A stretch of 64,000 nucleotides of DNA from positions 76,935,121 to 76,999,120 of the forward strand of contig NC_030814.1 in the NCBI RefSeq assembly GCF_001704415.2. The letters are read 5' to 3'. This DNA is from Capra hircus (taxonomy: Eukaryota > Chordata > Mammalia > Artiodactyla > Bovidae). The notes under the pieces were generated by a model. That model made no database searches and was not told where the DNA came from. It worked only from the letters and a program-made list of their open reading frames with translations. Position numbers and translations under genes: made by a program. Positions 11,432-23,838 of the stretch are shown in pieces; the stretch's first letter is position 1; each line of letters starts with the position of its first letter.

Positions 11432-11446
11432 ACACATGACATCATG

Positions 11447-11665
11447 GGGGCTTCCCAGGTGGTGCTAGTGGTAAAGAACCTGCCTGCCAGTGCAGGAGAT
11501 GCAGGAGATGTGAGTTTGATCCCTGGGTTGGGAAGATCCCCTGGAGGAGGGCATGGCAACCGCTCCAATATTCTTGCCTGGAGAATTTAATGGACAGAGG
11601 AGCCTGACAGGCTACAGTCCATAGGGTTGCAAAGAGTCAGACACAACTGAAGTGACTTAGCACAC
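11447..11665 (+). mobile_element. Bov-tA SINE with perfect 15-bp TSD
   Basis: Full-length Bov-tA including head, body and tail. Flanked by identical ACACATGACATCATG at 11432-11446 and 11666-11680. The second copy follows a short CA run formed by the element's tail. The tRNA head carries a small GATGCAGGA-type internal duplication. Confidence 0.97.
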
Positions 11666-11761
11666 ACACATGACATCATGAGATCAAAACTCTATAGATA
11701 GGGCATCATGTGTTCTCAGTAAATGTGAAACAGATCTTTGGACCTTGAGCTCCTAGTTATC

Positions 11762-12407
11762 TTCAGTTCAGTTCGGTCACTCAGTCGTGTCTGACTCTTT
11801 GTGACCCCATGAATCGCAGGATGCCAGGCCTCCCTGTCCATCACCAACTCCCGGAGTTCACTCAGACTCACATCCATCGAGGCAGTGAGGCCATCCAGCC
11901 ATCTCATCCTCTGTCGTCCCATTTCTCCTCCTGCCCCCAATCCTTCCCAACATCAGAGTCTTTTCCAATGAGTCAACTCTTCGCAGGAGGTGGCCAAAGT
12001 ACTGGAGTTTCAGCTTTAGCATCATTCCTTCCAAAGGAATCCCAGGGCTAATCTCCTTCAGAATGGACTGGTTGGATCTCCTCGCAGTCCAAGGGACTCT
12101 CAAGAGTCTTCTCCAACACCACAGTTCAAAACCATCAATTCTTCAGTGTTCAGCCTCCTTCACAGTCCAACTCTCATATCCATACATGACTACTGGAAAA
12201 ACCACAGCCTTGACTAGATGGACCTTAGTCGGCAAAGTAATGTTTTTGCTTTTGAATATGCTATCTAGGTTGGTCATAACTTTTCTTCCAAGGAGTAAGC
12301 ATCTTTTAATTTCATGGCTGCAGTCACCATCTGCAGTGATTTTGGAGCCCCAAAAATAAAGTCTGACACTGTTTCCCCATCTATTTCCCATGAAGTGATG
12401 GGACTGG
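11762..12407 (-). mobile_element. BovB LINE, 5'-truncated
   Basis: Antisense BovB of about 650 bp. The tail repeats lie at the left end and the truncation at the right lies within the region coding FIFGGSKITADGD-like residues. Minus-strand frames 11716-11940, 11858-12103 and 12143-12478 carry BovB residues with frameshifts between them. No clear TSD. Confidence 0.95.
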
Positions 12408-12850
12408 AGAGAAGAAAGGGTGAGTCTGGGGGAAAAAATTGATGATGACACAGTTTTATGCTTGATTATAACTAACAACTCAAGTAGACTGAGACATCAG
12501 TGAAGTCAGATTTTTCTGTAGCAATTTTCTCATTCACTAGGAAGAATTTCATATTTATTCATAGAAAATAGCTAAAAACCCATTATTAGAAAACTTTCAC
12601 TGACATAAAAAAAGACCATTTTTAACCAATTCTTTTTGAAGAGAGAGTATGCAAAATAAAAACTAATTTCTTTGAAGAAATGAGTCCTAAATTCTTTAAT
12701 TTTAAATTGCCAGATTTTATTTTTTCAAGGAAAAACATCCAAAAATACCATCTTACCATTATCTAATTAAAAATAAACTGTCATAATCGTAATGGACATA
12801 CACACACATTCTCTCAACATAACCTTACCTTTTATTTTTAATTTTTTTCT
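12408..12850. other. No recognised feature
   Basis: AT-rich spacer between BovB and an old L1 3' UTR. Nothing recognised. Confidence 0.5.
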
Positions 12851-12851
12851 T

Positions 12852-13340
12852 TCAGTTTATTGAGTTATAATCGACACACAGTACTGTCTAAGTTTAAGGT
12901 GTACAGCATAATGATTTGATTTACATAAATCATAAAATGATTACCACAGTTTAAATTTAAACATTTCTCAGGTCATATTGTAATAAGAACTCTTAGGATG
13001 AACTGACAACTTGCATTTATAACATACGACAGTGTTAATTACATTAATCACGTTGTACTAATTTAGTTTATAAGCTGAAGTTTGTTACATTTTGACCATT
13101 TTCCTCTAATTCCCATCCCCCTACTCACCACCTCTGGTAACCATAAATCTGACCTCTTTTTCTATGGATTTATTTGTTTTGAAGTATAATTGACCTAAAG
13201 CATGTTACCTTCTGGTACACAGCATAGTATTCTATATGTTGCAATGTGATCACCACGATAAGTCTGCATACCATCTGTCATCATACAAAAGACAGTATTT
13301 TGTATTATGTAAACTATTAAACATTTCTAGTTTTATAAAA
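12852..13340 (-). mobile_element. Ancient L1M 3' UTR
   Basis: Antisense old mammalian L1 3' end: 'ttattgagttataatcgacacacag', 'taagtttaaggtgtac', 'atgattaccaca', then the C-rich 'ccatccccctactcaccacctctggtaacc' block. Strongly diverged. The ORF2 part is absent. Confidence 0.7.
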
Positions 13341-13583
13341 TGTTCTGACTTTCATTATGACTAAAAAAAGTAGATATCAATTTGAAAAGCTATAGTCAAG
13401 CTGTAGGACTTTAATGTAAAGTTTTCAAAGCATCTGGTTAAATTCTAGATAGAGGTGTGTAAGGGGGAAACCAAAGAGGGGTAACCAAAGAGCTTACCTG
13501 GAGTTTTTATTTGCAAAATATGCCCACTTTCTTCCTTCCAGAGGGTTTGTGTGTTTGAAGGTGGAGAAAGATGGCAGTATGCT

Positions 13584-13852
13584 GCTGCTGCTAAGTCACT
13601 TCAGTCATGTCTGACTCTGGGTGACCCCATAGATGGCAGCCCACCAGGCTACCCCATCCCTGGGATTCTCCAGGCAAGAACACTGGAGTGGGTTGACATT
13701 TCCTTCTCCAATGCATCAAAGTGAAAATGAAAGTGAAGTCACTCAATCGTGTCTAACCCTCAGCTACCCCATGGACTGCAGCCTTCCAGGCTCCTCCACC
13801 CACGGGATTTTCCAAGCAACAGTACTGGAGTGGGGTGCCATTTCCTTCTCTG
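13584..13852 (-). mobile_element. Bov-A2 SINE (dimer) with 11-bp TSD
   Basis: Antisense two-monomer Bov-A2. Each monomer contains the 'gactctnngtgaccccat' to 'ggagtgggntgccatttccttctc' body. Flanked by identical GGCAGTATGCT at 13573-13583 and 13853-13863. Confidence 0.92.
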
Positions 13853-13923
13853 GGCAGTATGCTACAATCTCCTAAAGCTATGTCTTGTGGCTGCCATGAC
13901 TTGAATCAAACTAATACACTCTC

Positions 13924-14982
13924 ACAACAAACTGTGGAAAATTCTGAAAGACATGGGAATACCAGACCACCTGACCTGCCTCTTGAGAAACCTGTATACA
14001 GGTCAGGAAGCAACAGTTAGAACTGGACATGGAATAACAGACTGGTTCCAAATAGGAAAAGGGAGTACATCAAGGCTGTATATTGTCACCCTGCTTATTT
14101 AACTTCTATGCAGAGTACATCATGAGAAACACTGGGCTGGAAGAAGCACAAGATGGAATCAAGACTGCTGGGAGAAATACAAATAACCTCAGATATGCAG
14201 ACAACACCACCCTTATGGCAGAAAGTGAAGAGGAACTAAAAAGCCTCTTGATGAAAGTGCAAGAGGAGAGTGAAAAAGTTGGCTTAAAGCTCAACATTCA
14301 GAAAACGAAGATCATGGCATCTGGCCCCATCACTTCATGGGAAATAGATGGGGAAACAGTGGAAACAGTGTCAGACTTTATATTTGGGGGCTCCAAAATC
14401 ACTGCAGATGGTGATTGCAGCCATGAAATTAAAAGACGCTTACTCCTTGGAAGGAAAGTTATGACCAACCTAGATAGTATATTGAAAAGCAGAGACATCA
14501 CTTTGCCAACAAAGGTCCATCTAGTCAAGGCTATGGTTTTTCTAGTGGTCATTTATGGATGTGAGAGTTGGAGTGCGAAGAAAGCTGAGCACTGAAGAAT
14601 TGATGGTTTTGAACTGTGGTGTTGGAGAAGACTTGAGAGTTTCCTTGGACTGCAAGGAGATCCAACACATCCATCCTAAAGGAGACCAGTCCTGGGTGTT
14701 CATTGGAAGGACTGATGCTGAAGTTGAAACTCCAATCCTTTGGCCACCTCATGAGAAGAGTTGACTCATTGGAAAAGACCCTGATGCTGGGAGGGATTGG
14801 GGGCAGGAGAAGAAGGGGACAACAGAGGATGAGATGGCTGGATGGCATCACCGACTCGATGGACGTGAGTTTGAGTGAACTCCAGGAGTTGATGATGGAC
14901 AGGGAGGCCTGGCGTGCTGTGATTCATGGGATTGCAGAGAGTCGGACATGACTGAGCAGGTAAACTGAAGGGAACTGACCTG
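13924..14982 (+). mobile_element. BovB LINE, 5'-truncated, 11-bp TSD
   Basis: Sense BovB of about 1.06 kb from the palm region of RT to the 3' tail. Bounded by identical AATACACTCTC at 13913-13923 and 14983-14993, so both ends are well defined. It lies 60 bp downstream of the Bov-A2 above. Confidence 0.97.
14083..14951 (+). pseudogene. BovB RT C-terminal half, catalytic YADN
   Basis: The RTE-clade reverse transcriptase copies BovB RNA at the nick in target DNA. The frame at 14083-14595 covers the RT palm and downstream region (170 residues). The catalytic box reads YADN at residues 38-41: the second Asp is Asn (codon AAC at 14203-14205). A stop after residues KKAEH and a frameshift near 14630 separate it from the last part, 14703-14951 (MLKLKLQSFGHLMRRVDSLE-type end). 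Inactive by both truncation and active-site change. Confidence 0.93.
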
Positions 14983-14993
14983 AATACACTCTC

Positions 14994-15496
14994 TAAATCC
15001 TTAACTTCATGTTCCTCTGGAATCCATTTCGCTTGCATTTAGAAGCATGTGAACACATCTTATTAATGACATCTTTCAGAGTCACAATTTGGGGTGGGCC
15101 CAAATTAATGAGGAAAAGGACATTGAATTCCACAGTAAGTATTTGACCAACATAAAGAAATTTTTACTTCAAAAAATAAATTATTTCTGATTTAGAAGTG
15201 ATTGCATTTTTCATTATATGTACTTTCAGTTCTAAAAATAATCATTTGAAGATGTCTGAGTAAAGGTTGAACCAATTTTTTATGAGCTCAAAATGAATCT
15301 CTTTCCCATGCTTCCTTAATTCATAAGTAGCAGATAAACTTTTTTTTTTAAGAATGAAAGAAAACTTCTTTTATGTTAAGATGAAAAAGAAGTTTTACCT
15401 CCTATAAACATTACACTGGATTTTCAAAGCATATGAAAAGAACTATTCAGGTAGAATGACTTATTGACCTTTAATTTTATTATTATCTCTGTTATT

Positions 15497-15533
<37 letters not shown>

Positions 15534-17565
15534 AACACACACACTAAAAGATCCCTCTCTGTAAAGAATAGACAATGCTTTAAGACCATAAATTTTATTG
15601 TCAGTTATTCCATTTGTTCTTTTGACCTTAGACAAAAAGCTAGTGATTTTACCAGCAAAATGAGTTTATTTTGTAATAGCAGAAAAATTGAAATTTGGAA
15701 CATGCATTCTGTGGTGAACCAAAGACAAATATGAGGGCTGTGGTGGTTCCTCATTCACTGCTGGTGCTGGGCAGCTTGCTGTCGAAGGGTCAGGACAAAA
15801 TCTCTCTTCCTACTGGAGCTTGTGGGCTGTGGTGAGTGATATGGGCATGAGAGCTTCCCATTTGGGACTTCCCAACTGTGTTTTAAATCAACTTTCCCTT
15901 ATCTTCACATTTCCAAATGCCATTTTCTAAAATTGCAAGTCTCAATTGTGTGAAGGTGGCTTGAGAAGAAAAGGTAACTCAGTATCAGTGTATAATTATA
16001 GTCTTAATTGAAGCTTATGTGTATTGATTAATCATAGAAGTAGAATAGAGGGAGATGGGAGTCATGCCAAAGCTTTCCTGATTAAACCCTTTGTCAGGGA
16101 GAATTGTTCACCACAATTATCTTTAGATAGTCAGAGGTAAGTTCTTAATCACAAGATAGATTTCCTAATCACAAGCTTAAAGAGACATAGTAGAAAAATT
16201 TTGCCTATCAATCAATTTTGAAATTTCTTTTGAATCAGATTAAGATTTCTCTATCAACTGTCTTTTTCATTGCTTAACTAGCTCCCTTCCTACTGAACTT
16301 TAAATGATTCTCTGTACTCTTTCTTCTCTGAATGGTTCTTGGTTCTTTCTACATGGGTTTTCCTTCAACTTGTACTTTTCCAAAAATTGTATGAAATAGT
16401 TTAAAAATGATCTCATTATATTTGAGATCACATTGTATTTGGCTATCTATTTTATCATGCAAATACTGAAACATTTATTTCCAGGAATTTTTTTTAGCAA
16501 ATTAGCTGAAGCTTGACTCTGTCTCTCCCTGACCCCATTTCACTGTGTGTTTTCATTTTCTTCTTTAAACAGATTGATGATTCCATCTCTGAGCTCATTC
16601 TGAGAGGATAGGTCCTGTATTTTCCAATACGCTTCCCCACAGTCTAGGAAGACATTTATTTACCATGTGACAAGACAGTATGCTTTTATTCTTTTATGTA
16701 TTTATTTTGCAATTATTATTATTCCCAACGTTTTCACATTGGAACATTTAAAAATTATCTGACTAAATTTTTTCATAAATATAGTACATATGTTAAGGAT
16801 ATTTGAGATTTTAGTAACTCACGATATTTACTGGGAATCAATAGATATATAGCCTTCTGATGGTAACTAATTGTAGACTTCTATTTCTTCCTTTGGAATT
16901 AGGGACCACCTTTAGCCTTACTTGTATTTTTAAACAATTGAATACTTGAGAAACTGGTTCTGCAGGGTACACAAAAATCCCTTGAGGAATTTGTCTTTGC
17001 TTTCAATGAGCTTATGCTGTAAAGACATAACAGTGGGGAAACAGCATGTCATAGAGTTAAGACTGAAAGTTTCAAATTTGTGATATGCTGGTAAATGTTT
17101 AACAACTGGCTCCTGATGGTAGTGTTTGCTGAAGACTACTGATACTCCCTACCGCAGTCTTTTCAGTTCATTTTTAGTTTTTCATTCTATCTTTTTCCCC
17201 AAAACATTACTGAATTACTGCAGTGATTAATTGTGTGAATATATAATTTTTTAAATTAATGCAGCCTGTTGCTCCTTTAGACCTGCTGAGCTACACATGT
17301 TCATACTACACATAAAATGTGTATTTCTTTCCTTCTTTTTCGTCTTTTTTCCCCAAAGATCTCCTTGCTGCCTAATCTTCTAAAATGAATTAGTGACCTT
17401 TTTTGTTGGTTTATTGTTTCCAGTATCTATAAATAATTTAAGTTATGAGTTTAGAATTAATTAGTCCCTTTCCCTCACTGATCATTAAATAGATGAGCTA
17501 ACAGCTTCTTGGGAAGCCAAAAGAAAGAGGAGGAGGTGTCAGTTTACAAGAATAGCAAATGGTTT
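14994..17565. other. Unassigned region with one microsatellite
   Basis: About 2.6 kb without a repeat family or gene that I recognise, apart from the compound microsatellite at 15497-15544. AT-rich throughout. Confidence 0.5.
15497..15544. repeat. Compound (TC)n(AC)n microsatellite
   Basis: About nine TC units followed by about nine AC units, one AAAC interruption and a few more AC units. Likely length-polymorphic. Confidence 0.95.
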
Positions 17566-17762
17566 AATGGATGGAAGCATAAGCTCTGGAGCAAACTGCC
17601 TAGGTTCAAATCCTAGCCCTGGCACCTGCTAGCTTTGTGAACTTGGAAAAATTCCTTAACCTCTCTGTCCTTCATTTTCCTCTTATGGATGATAAAGATG
17701 ATAGTAGTGATCATTCAGAGGTTTGGTGTGTGGAACAGTTAGAAGTACTCAATAAATGTTAA
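17566..17762 (+). mobile_element. MIR SINE
   Basis: Good MIR: 'agcataagctctggagc', B-box-like GGTTCAAATCC, 'tagctttgtgaacttgg', 'taacctctctgtcc', ending in 'actcaataaatgtta'. One of the clearest ancient SINEs in the window. Confidence 0.87.
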
Positions 17763-18424
17763 TAATCATTTCTGCTCTTATTTTTCTGTTTGCATGTTGC
17801 ATGTGTAAGCATCTTGATCACATCCTCAGGCTCTGTGAGAATGTGGTCTTTGTCTTTTGATGGCTGTCTTCTTACCTGCCTATTCCTACCTGAATTCTGC
17901 TTTCCTATCTATTTATCTACTTATACACTTTTCACTCAATTTCCTTGACTAATTTTTTCTCTCCATGCTTTCTTTTTAATCTCCCTCCTTAGCTTCATAC
18001 TGAAGCAGCAGTGTGTTTCCAAATTGTGCTACGCCTCATCCCTGGACCACTCCTTCAATCTAGACATTGATTATAAGAAGATTGGAAACTTTTCTCTTGC
18101 ATCTCTTTCTTTGGACAGATTTAGACTGTCTTTCTATCATTAGTCAGTGTGGTCCTGGGCTAAGTACATTGATGTACGTCCGCGCTGATAATTACTGTTT
18201 CTTTAAGTTTTGCCTCGGGTATTTGATTCATTTTGCTTCTGCGATTTGTGCCATCTCCCCTTACATCTTCTCTCTGTCTATTCTGTTCTGGCTTTCAAAG
18301 AGAAACCTAAATTAGCCACATATACACTAAATATATATAAAACAGTAACTACAGAAATTTGTGTTTAAATTCTAGGCTAACCAAATGAATCTTGTAATTT
18401 TAGATCATGCCACCAAATCCTCAC
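17763..18424. other. No recognised feature
   Basis: Pyrimidine-rich stretches with no repeat or gene I can name. The 82-residue frame at 18067-18315 has several hydrophobic runs but no family signature and no supporting context. Confidence 0.45.
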
Positions 18425-18890
18425 AGCCTACAGTTTACTCTGTGATTGTTAATTTTATCTGCCAGCTTGGCTAGACTATAGTACCTAAAAATCAGTTGAC
18501 TTTAAGTAAAAGAGATTACTTTAGAGAACATGAATGGGCCTCATCCAATGATGTCGTTGACAACCTTAAGAGCAAAAACAGAAGTTTTCCAGAGAAGATG
18601 GAATTCTCCTTCAAGATTGTAACAGAAAACCTGCATAAATTGCCAGCCTTCCAAACTATTGTACAGATTAGGGACTCCAGATTGCAGTTGTAATTCCTGC
18701 CTGAATCTCCAGCCCATTGGCCTATCCTACAGATTTCGATTTTGCCAGTCCCCACAATCACTTGAGCCAATTCCTTAAAATAAGTTCATCTTTCTCTCTC
18801 TTTCCCCATCTCTTCCTCCCACGCTTCTCCCTCTTTTCTTCTTAATATATCATACTAGTTCTCTTTCTGTGGAAAACCTCAATATAGATT
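18425..18890 (+). mobile_element. ERVL-type LTR remnant
   Basis: Old class III endogenous-retrovirus-like LTR. Clues are 'gttaattttatctgccagcttggctag' at the start, 'gggcctcatccaatg' in the middle, and 'cccacaatcacttgagccaattccttaaaataa' near the polyadenylation region. The right end meets a TGGTACC-type primer-binding-site relic near 18893. Highly decayed. Family assignment is from memory. Confidence 0.6.
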
Positions 18891-19560
18891 CTGGTACCAA
18901 GAGGTAGAATGCTGCAGTTACAAATACCTAAAAATTTCAAGTGGTTTTTGGAATCTGGTAATAGGTAGAAGCTAGAAGAATTTTGAGGCATGTGACAGGA
19001 AAAGCCTGGGTGTTGTAAGTTGGGGAGAGTGAGCCATCCTTGTGGGACCTTTAAGGGTCATTCCAGCATGGTCCCAGGAATTATACTTGGAAAGGCATAT
19101 ATAAAATTAAATGATTTATTATGTTTGTAGGTCCTGGAAGTGGGGCCATGACATCCTGTCCAGGGGGCCACTTGGAAGAAGCTCCAAGGGAGTGAATCTA
19201 GCTAAGCATGTGCAGAGCCACAAGAGAGGGTGAGGATCCATGGGATAAAGCCTTTACTGGAGATCAGGATGGTGTACACAGTAAAAGACTTGAGAGAATT
19301 TCATTGGTGTGTTAAATGTTACTCGGTTACAGTCAGCAAAGGGCAAGAAGAGGAACTTGTGCAAGGACCAATCTGATCTCACTGGTGTACCTGGTCACTT
19401 GGGCAGGTTGCTTCTAGCCCATTTCTGGGAATATTGAGGCATCAGGAAAATATAAAGTTTTGAAAATTGACAGTACACCCTATCAAAGACTTAAAGAGAC
19501 AGTTGGTAGACATATAGGTATTAGAGGAAGTTTTGGTAAGAGCTCAGGAAAAAAAAAAAG
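18891..19560 (+). mobile_element. ERVL/MaLR internal remnant
   Basis: Begins with a degraded primer-binding site and 'caaatacctaaaaatttcaagtggtttttggaat', typical of the start of ERVL/MaLR internal sequence. The rest is weakly similar and non-coding. No gag or pol frame survives. Confidence 0.45.
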
Positions 19561-19832
19561 AGAGAGATTATGAGAATGCCATGTGATAGTGGAGACAGGG
19601 ATTAGACTGATGAATCCACAGGCCAAGTAACATAAAGGACAGCCAGATGTCACCAGAAATTAGGAGAGAGGCAAGGGATAGAGCCTCCCTCACAGCCCTT
19701 GAAAAGAATCAACTCTGCTGACACCTTGATTTTGTACTTTTAGCCTCCAGAACTACGAGAGAATAAATTTCTCTTGTTTTAAGTCACCCAGTTTGTGATA
19801 GTTTGTTATAGCAGCTCTAGGGCACTAATACA
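19561..19832 (+). mobile_element. MLT1-type MaLR LTR 3' part
   Basis: Ends with the typical MaLR LTR order: 'cctccctcacagccctt', 'gacaccttgattttg', 'agcctccagaactacgag', 'ataaatttctcttgttttaag', 'cacccagtttgtgatag', and 'ggcactaatac'. The family differs from the LTR at 18425. Confidence 0.75.
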
Positions 19833-19834
19833 TA

Positions 19835-20597
19835 AATTCTTCCCACTTCCAGAGGATAAAAGCTCCACAATATCACAGAATTCTTAAAACTATACTATGT
19901 TATTTCAGCAAACATGTTGCTGTCATACAGTATGAATCTATTATTTACTTTGTAACAGAATAATCTTCTACTCATAATTTTATATTCTAAAACCTAAAAA
20001 TTTGATTGTTATAGTTAATTTGAAAGTAAGTGTAATTCATTTAAATAGCCCAAATTCCCAGAAAGCACATCCAAAATGAAATATGATCATATAATAAAAT
20101 TTAGAGGGTTGGGAGGATTATGATGTCTTTGCCTCAGTGACAGGGCTAAGAATAACTTCTTCTGGAACCTAATTGTATAACTGTCTTAAAGCCTAGTGGT
20201 TAGAAAATTTTGGAAAAATATTCTTGAATATAGGCACACAAGCTTTTATACTAATGAGGCTACTGCAACAGAAATTTATAATTTTAAAAAGTTAAAGTAA
20301 TATCAATGATAAGATACAATTCACTCAAGATAACACTGGTGATTGACTGGAAAGAAAGTAATCTTCCCCCAAATTTTAGAAATTCTAGCTAACTATTTGA
20401 GTATACCCAGTAAATTTCTGTATTTTCTCTAACTGATAAAAAGTAGATCCACTTAGAATATAGAACTGGGAATATCAATAAAATCTATTAATATATTATA
20501 CAGGTTTATAAATGGTGATATTTCTTAAATTTTAATAATTTACTTTCTGATAGCAGCTTGTAATCAAATATAAAAATCAAAGTCATGAAATTGAATA
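19835..20597. other. No recognised feature
   Basis: AT-rich spacer. Nothing recognised. Confidence 0.5.
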
Positions 20598-21047
20598 TTA
20601 TTTCCAGTAGTCATGTATAGATGTGAGAGTTGGACTATAAAGAAAGCTGAGCACTGAAGAATTGATGCTTTTGAACTGCGGTGTTGGAGAAGACTCTTGA
20701 GAGTCCCTTAGAATGCAAGGAGATCCAACCAGTCCATCCTAAAGGAGATCAGTCCTGGGTGTTCATTGGAAGGACTGATGTTGAAGCTGAAACTCTAATA
20801 CTTTGGTCACCTGATGTGAAGAACTGAATCATTTGAAAAGACCCTGATGATGGGAAAGATTGAAGGTGGGAGGAGAAGGGGATGACAGGGAATGAGATGG
20901 TTGGATGGCATCACTGACTCAATGGACATGAGTTTGGATAAACTCTGGGAGTTGGTGATGGACAGGGAGGTCTGGCGTCCTGCAGTCCATGGGGTCACAA
21001 AGAGTCAGACACAACTGAGTGACTGAATTGAATTGAACTGAACTGTC
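20598..21047 (+). mobile_element. BovB LINE 3' end
   Basis: 5'-truncated sense BovB of about 450 bp. It starts in the region coding VMYRCESWTIKKAEH-like residues and ends in GAATTGAACTGAACTG tail repeats. Confidence 0.95.
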
Positions 21048-21374
21048 TGAAGTATTTGCCAGCTCCAGGCTTATCAAAAAACCCATTGTAGCTTAATGCC
21101 TACTACTGGAAACCTTCTAAAGTGACAAGTCCAGTTTTCACACTTTGCTTCAAAGATCATGCCTGAAGATAATGGTACCTGGTCTTCCTGTGTCTCATCC
21201 AGTACTTCTGTAAGGAGAGGGTCCCACAGTGTTCAGGAACACTTAGAAAATTACTCGTGGAGATTGTGGAAACTCTTTTCTTGGAATGTTTTTAGGTGTT
21301 ATTGCTATTTCCAGTTACATTGGTTTTATTGGCAGTATAGGGATTCACCAGTGTCATTTCAGGAATGACACTGA
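21048..21374. other. No recognised feature
   Basis: Short unassigned spacer between BovB and the MIR pieces. Confidence 0.45.
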
Positions 21375-21440
21375 GAGAATATGAATCCTGCCTGTGCTAC
21401 TTAATGACTGTATGACTTTAGGCAAATGACACAGTAGAAG
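21375..21440 (+). mobile_element. MIR fragment
   Basis: 'gaatcctgcctgtgctacttaatgactgtatgactttaggcaaatga' follows the MIR core. Short and degraded. Confidence 0.55.
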
Positions 21441-21454
21441 TGGTAAAATTTACA

Positions 21455-21630
21455 GTTTCTTGAGAACATACTGTGTAGCAGATGAGGCTCTTTGTGCTAT
21501 TTTCATAGCTCTACTCTTCACAATAATCTTCTAAGGAAGGCATCCTTACTCTATGTGTTGGGAAGTTCAGGCCCAGGAAGTTTTTGTGAGTACTAACTGA
21601 TAGCCAAGGCAAGTAAATAGGGATGTTGCT
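21455..21630 (-). mobile_element. MIR fragment, antisense
   Basis: The order 'actgtgtagcagatgaggctctttgtgctattttcatag', 'cacaataatcttctaaggaaggcatcctt', 'caggcccaggaag' matches the antisense MIR 3' half. It lies tail-to-tail with the fragment at 21375. Confidence 0.55.
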
Positions 21631-21839
21631 TACTCCCCACACAAGGTGGAGGAATTGCCCAGGACTCTGCCAAGTTTCCCATGATTGTCTTAGCTTGTGC
21701 CCCACCTGAGCTGAGGATTCACTCAGCCCTCTACTACTTCACTGTGGGTGGAGGCTGTCATGGCCAAGGAGAGTGTGCAGTTGTGAGGAATTAAGGCCAG
21801 GTTGGACCTGACATGGCATCTGAAAAGGACAGAGGAGCT

Positions 21840-22440
21840 AGTACTAGTGTTTACTGGGGTGACAGATATGGAGTGGTATTGGAGCTCTGACTGTTTCTAG
21901 GACAACCCAGCATATGACCCAGACCATGCAGAGTACCCTCTCTGGCCCCTCTTGCTCCATGGCACAGCTTACCACTAGGGTAAGAGCTGCTGCCACCAGA
22001 AGAATACACAGTTGTTGGGATGCAAATTGCCTTGACCTGGCATAGTCAATGAACAGGGAGAGGGAAGCCAGTATTGGCACCTATGGATGTGGCAGAATGG
22101 GAGCTGTTCAGAACTCTGACTGGTCCCAGGATCATGGCAGCCCATGTCCTAAGCCACACCAAGCTTCTGATCTTGTCCCTCTTCCTCCAGCCCTGTTCCC
22201 TTCTGGGGTAAATATGCCAATGCTGGGAGAAGGTAGAGCACACATCTAGAACAGAACCACCTCAAACCCAACCTTCAGGGATTCTGCTCTAGCAGTTTGG
22301 GACCCACCTTCACCCCCATCTCTAGTAGGGTGATGTTGGCTACGAAGCAGAGAAAAAACCCAAGTTCATACCTGGCTCTGGCTCTAGCCCCTCTTCTCCC
22401 ACCTCATCTTCTACCAAGGGGATAGCTGCCAGAACACCCT
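21840..22440. repeat. Degenerate threefold repeat, unknown
   Basis: Three loosely similar blocks of roughly 170-200 bp (about 21870-21985, 22075-22210, 22330-22430). Each contains a 'ctctgactg/ctctggctct' word, a pyrimidine-rich 'ctctggcccctcttgctcc'-like stretch and an 'aggggtaa/aagggg' word. They resemble tandem promoter monomers of some LINE or LTR elements. I cannot name a family. GC is higher than in the neighbourhood. Confidence 0.35.
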
Positions 22441-23807
22441 GGGGGACAATGTCACTTGTGCTTATTTCAAATGCAGTTCTGGACATATACAGACTATAGG
22501 GGAAGACCTGCAGTCTAGGATACCCTAGGTTATCATTTAGGAGAAATAAAACATTTCTCAAGAGGATATTATGCTTATTAACATACATGCACCCAATATA
22601 GGAGCACTTAAATATATAAAACAAATACTAACAGATAGAAGGGGAGAAACTGACAGGAATACAATAATAGTATTGAACACCCCACTGACATCAATGGACA
22701 GATCATCTAGAGAGAAAATCAGTAAGGCAACAGAGGCCCTAAATGACACAAAAGGCCATTTGGACATAATTGATTTCTACAGGATACTACATTAAAAAAA
22801 ATTTACACTTTCTTTTCAAAGGAGCATGAAACCTTCTCTTCTCTTGGATCCATACTAAGTCATAACACAAACGTCAACAAATTTAAGAAGATAGAAACTA
22901 TTTCAACCATTTTTTCTAAACACAATAGTATGAAACTGGACATCAATCACAGAAATAAATATCAGAAAAGTACAAGAACGTGAAAACTAAACAACATGTT
23001 TCTAAAAAGCCTGTGAGTCAATGATGAAATCAAGAAGAAATCAGAAAATACTTCAAGGCAAATGACAATGAAAATAAAACTTTATAAAATCTAGAAGATG
23101 CAGCAAAAGTGGGTCCAAAAGGGAAGTTTGACTGATACAAGCCTTCCTCAAGAACCAAAAAATATCAAATAACCCAACCTATTACCTAAAAGAGTTAGAA
23201 AAAGAAGAACAAACAAAACCAAAAGTCAACATAGGTAAGGAAGCAAGAAAGATCAGAGAGGAAATAGATGAACCAGAGGTTTTTAAAAATATATAAAACA
23301 TCGATAAAACCAAGAGCCAGTTTTTTTGAAAAGATAAAACCAGCAAGTCACTAGCCAGACTCATGAAGAAGAAAAGAGAGAGGATCCAAATAAACTAGTT
23401 AAAAAGAGAAATAGCAAGTGATAACATAGGGAAAAAAAAAATCCTAAGCAAATACTATGAATAGTTATATGCCAACAAATTCGGCAACCTAAAAGACCTA
23501 AGTTTTTAGATAGAAATGTACCTACTGCCAAGTGTGAGTCAGGAAGAGACAGGTAATTTGAACAGACTGATCACTAGAAGTGAAATAGAATCTGTTTAAA
23601 ACAAAACAAAACAAAACTGGAAACAAAAGTTCAGGACCAGATGGTTTCACTACAGAATTCTACAAAACATACAAAGAACAACTTATACCAATACTAACTT
23701 ACACCAAGAACTTATATCTTCTCAAACTCTTCCAAAAGACTGAAGAGGAATGAATACTCTTGAAGACATTCTATTAAGCCACCATCACCCTGATGCCAAG
23801 ACCAGAC

Positions 23808-23838
<31 letters not shown>

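Noticed and set aside
23816..23838. (CAA)n run as a possible regulatory repeat
   Set aside because: A short trinucleotide run inside the decayed L1; ordinary microsatellite noise.
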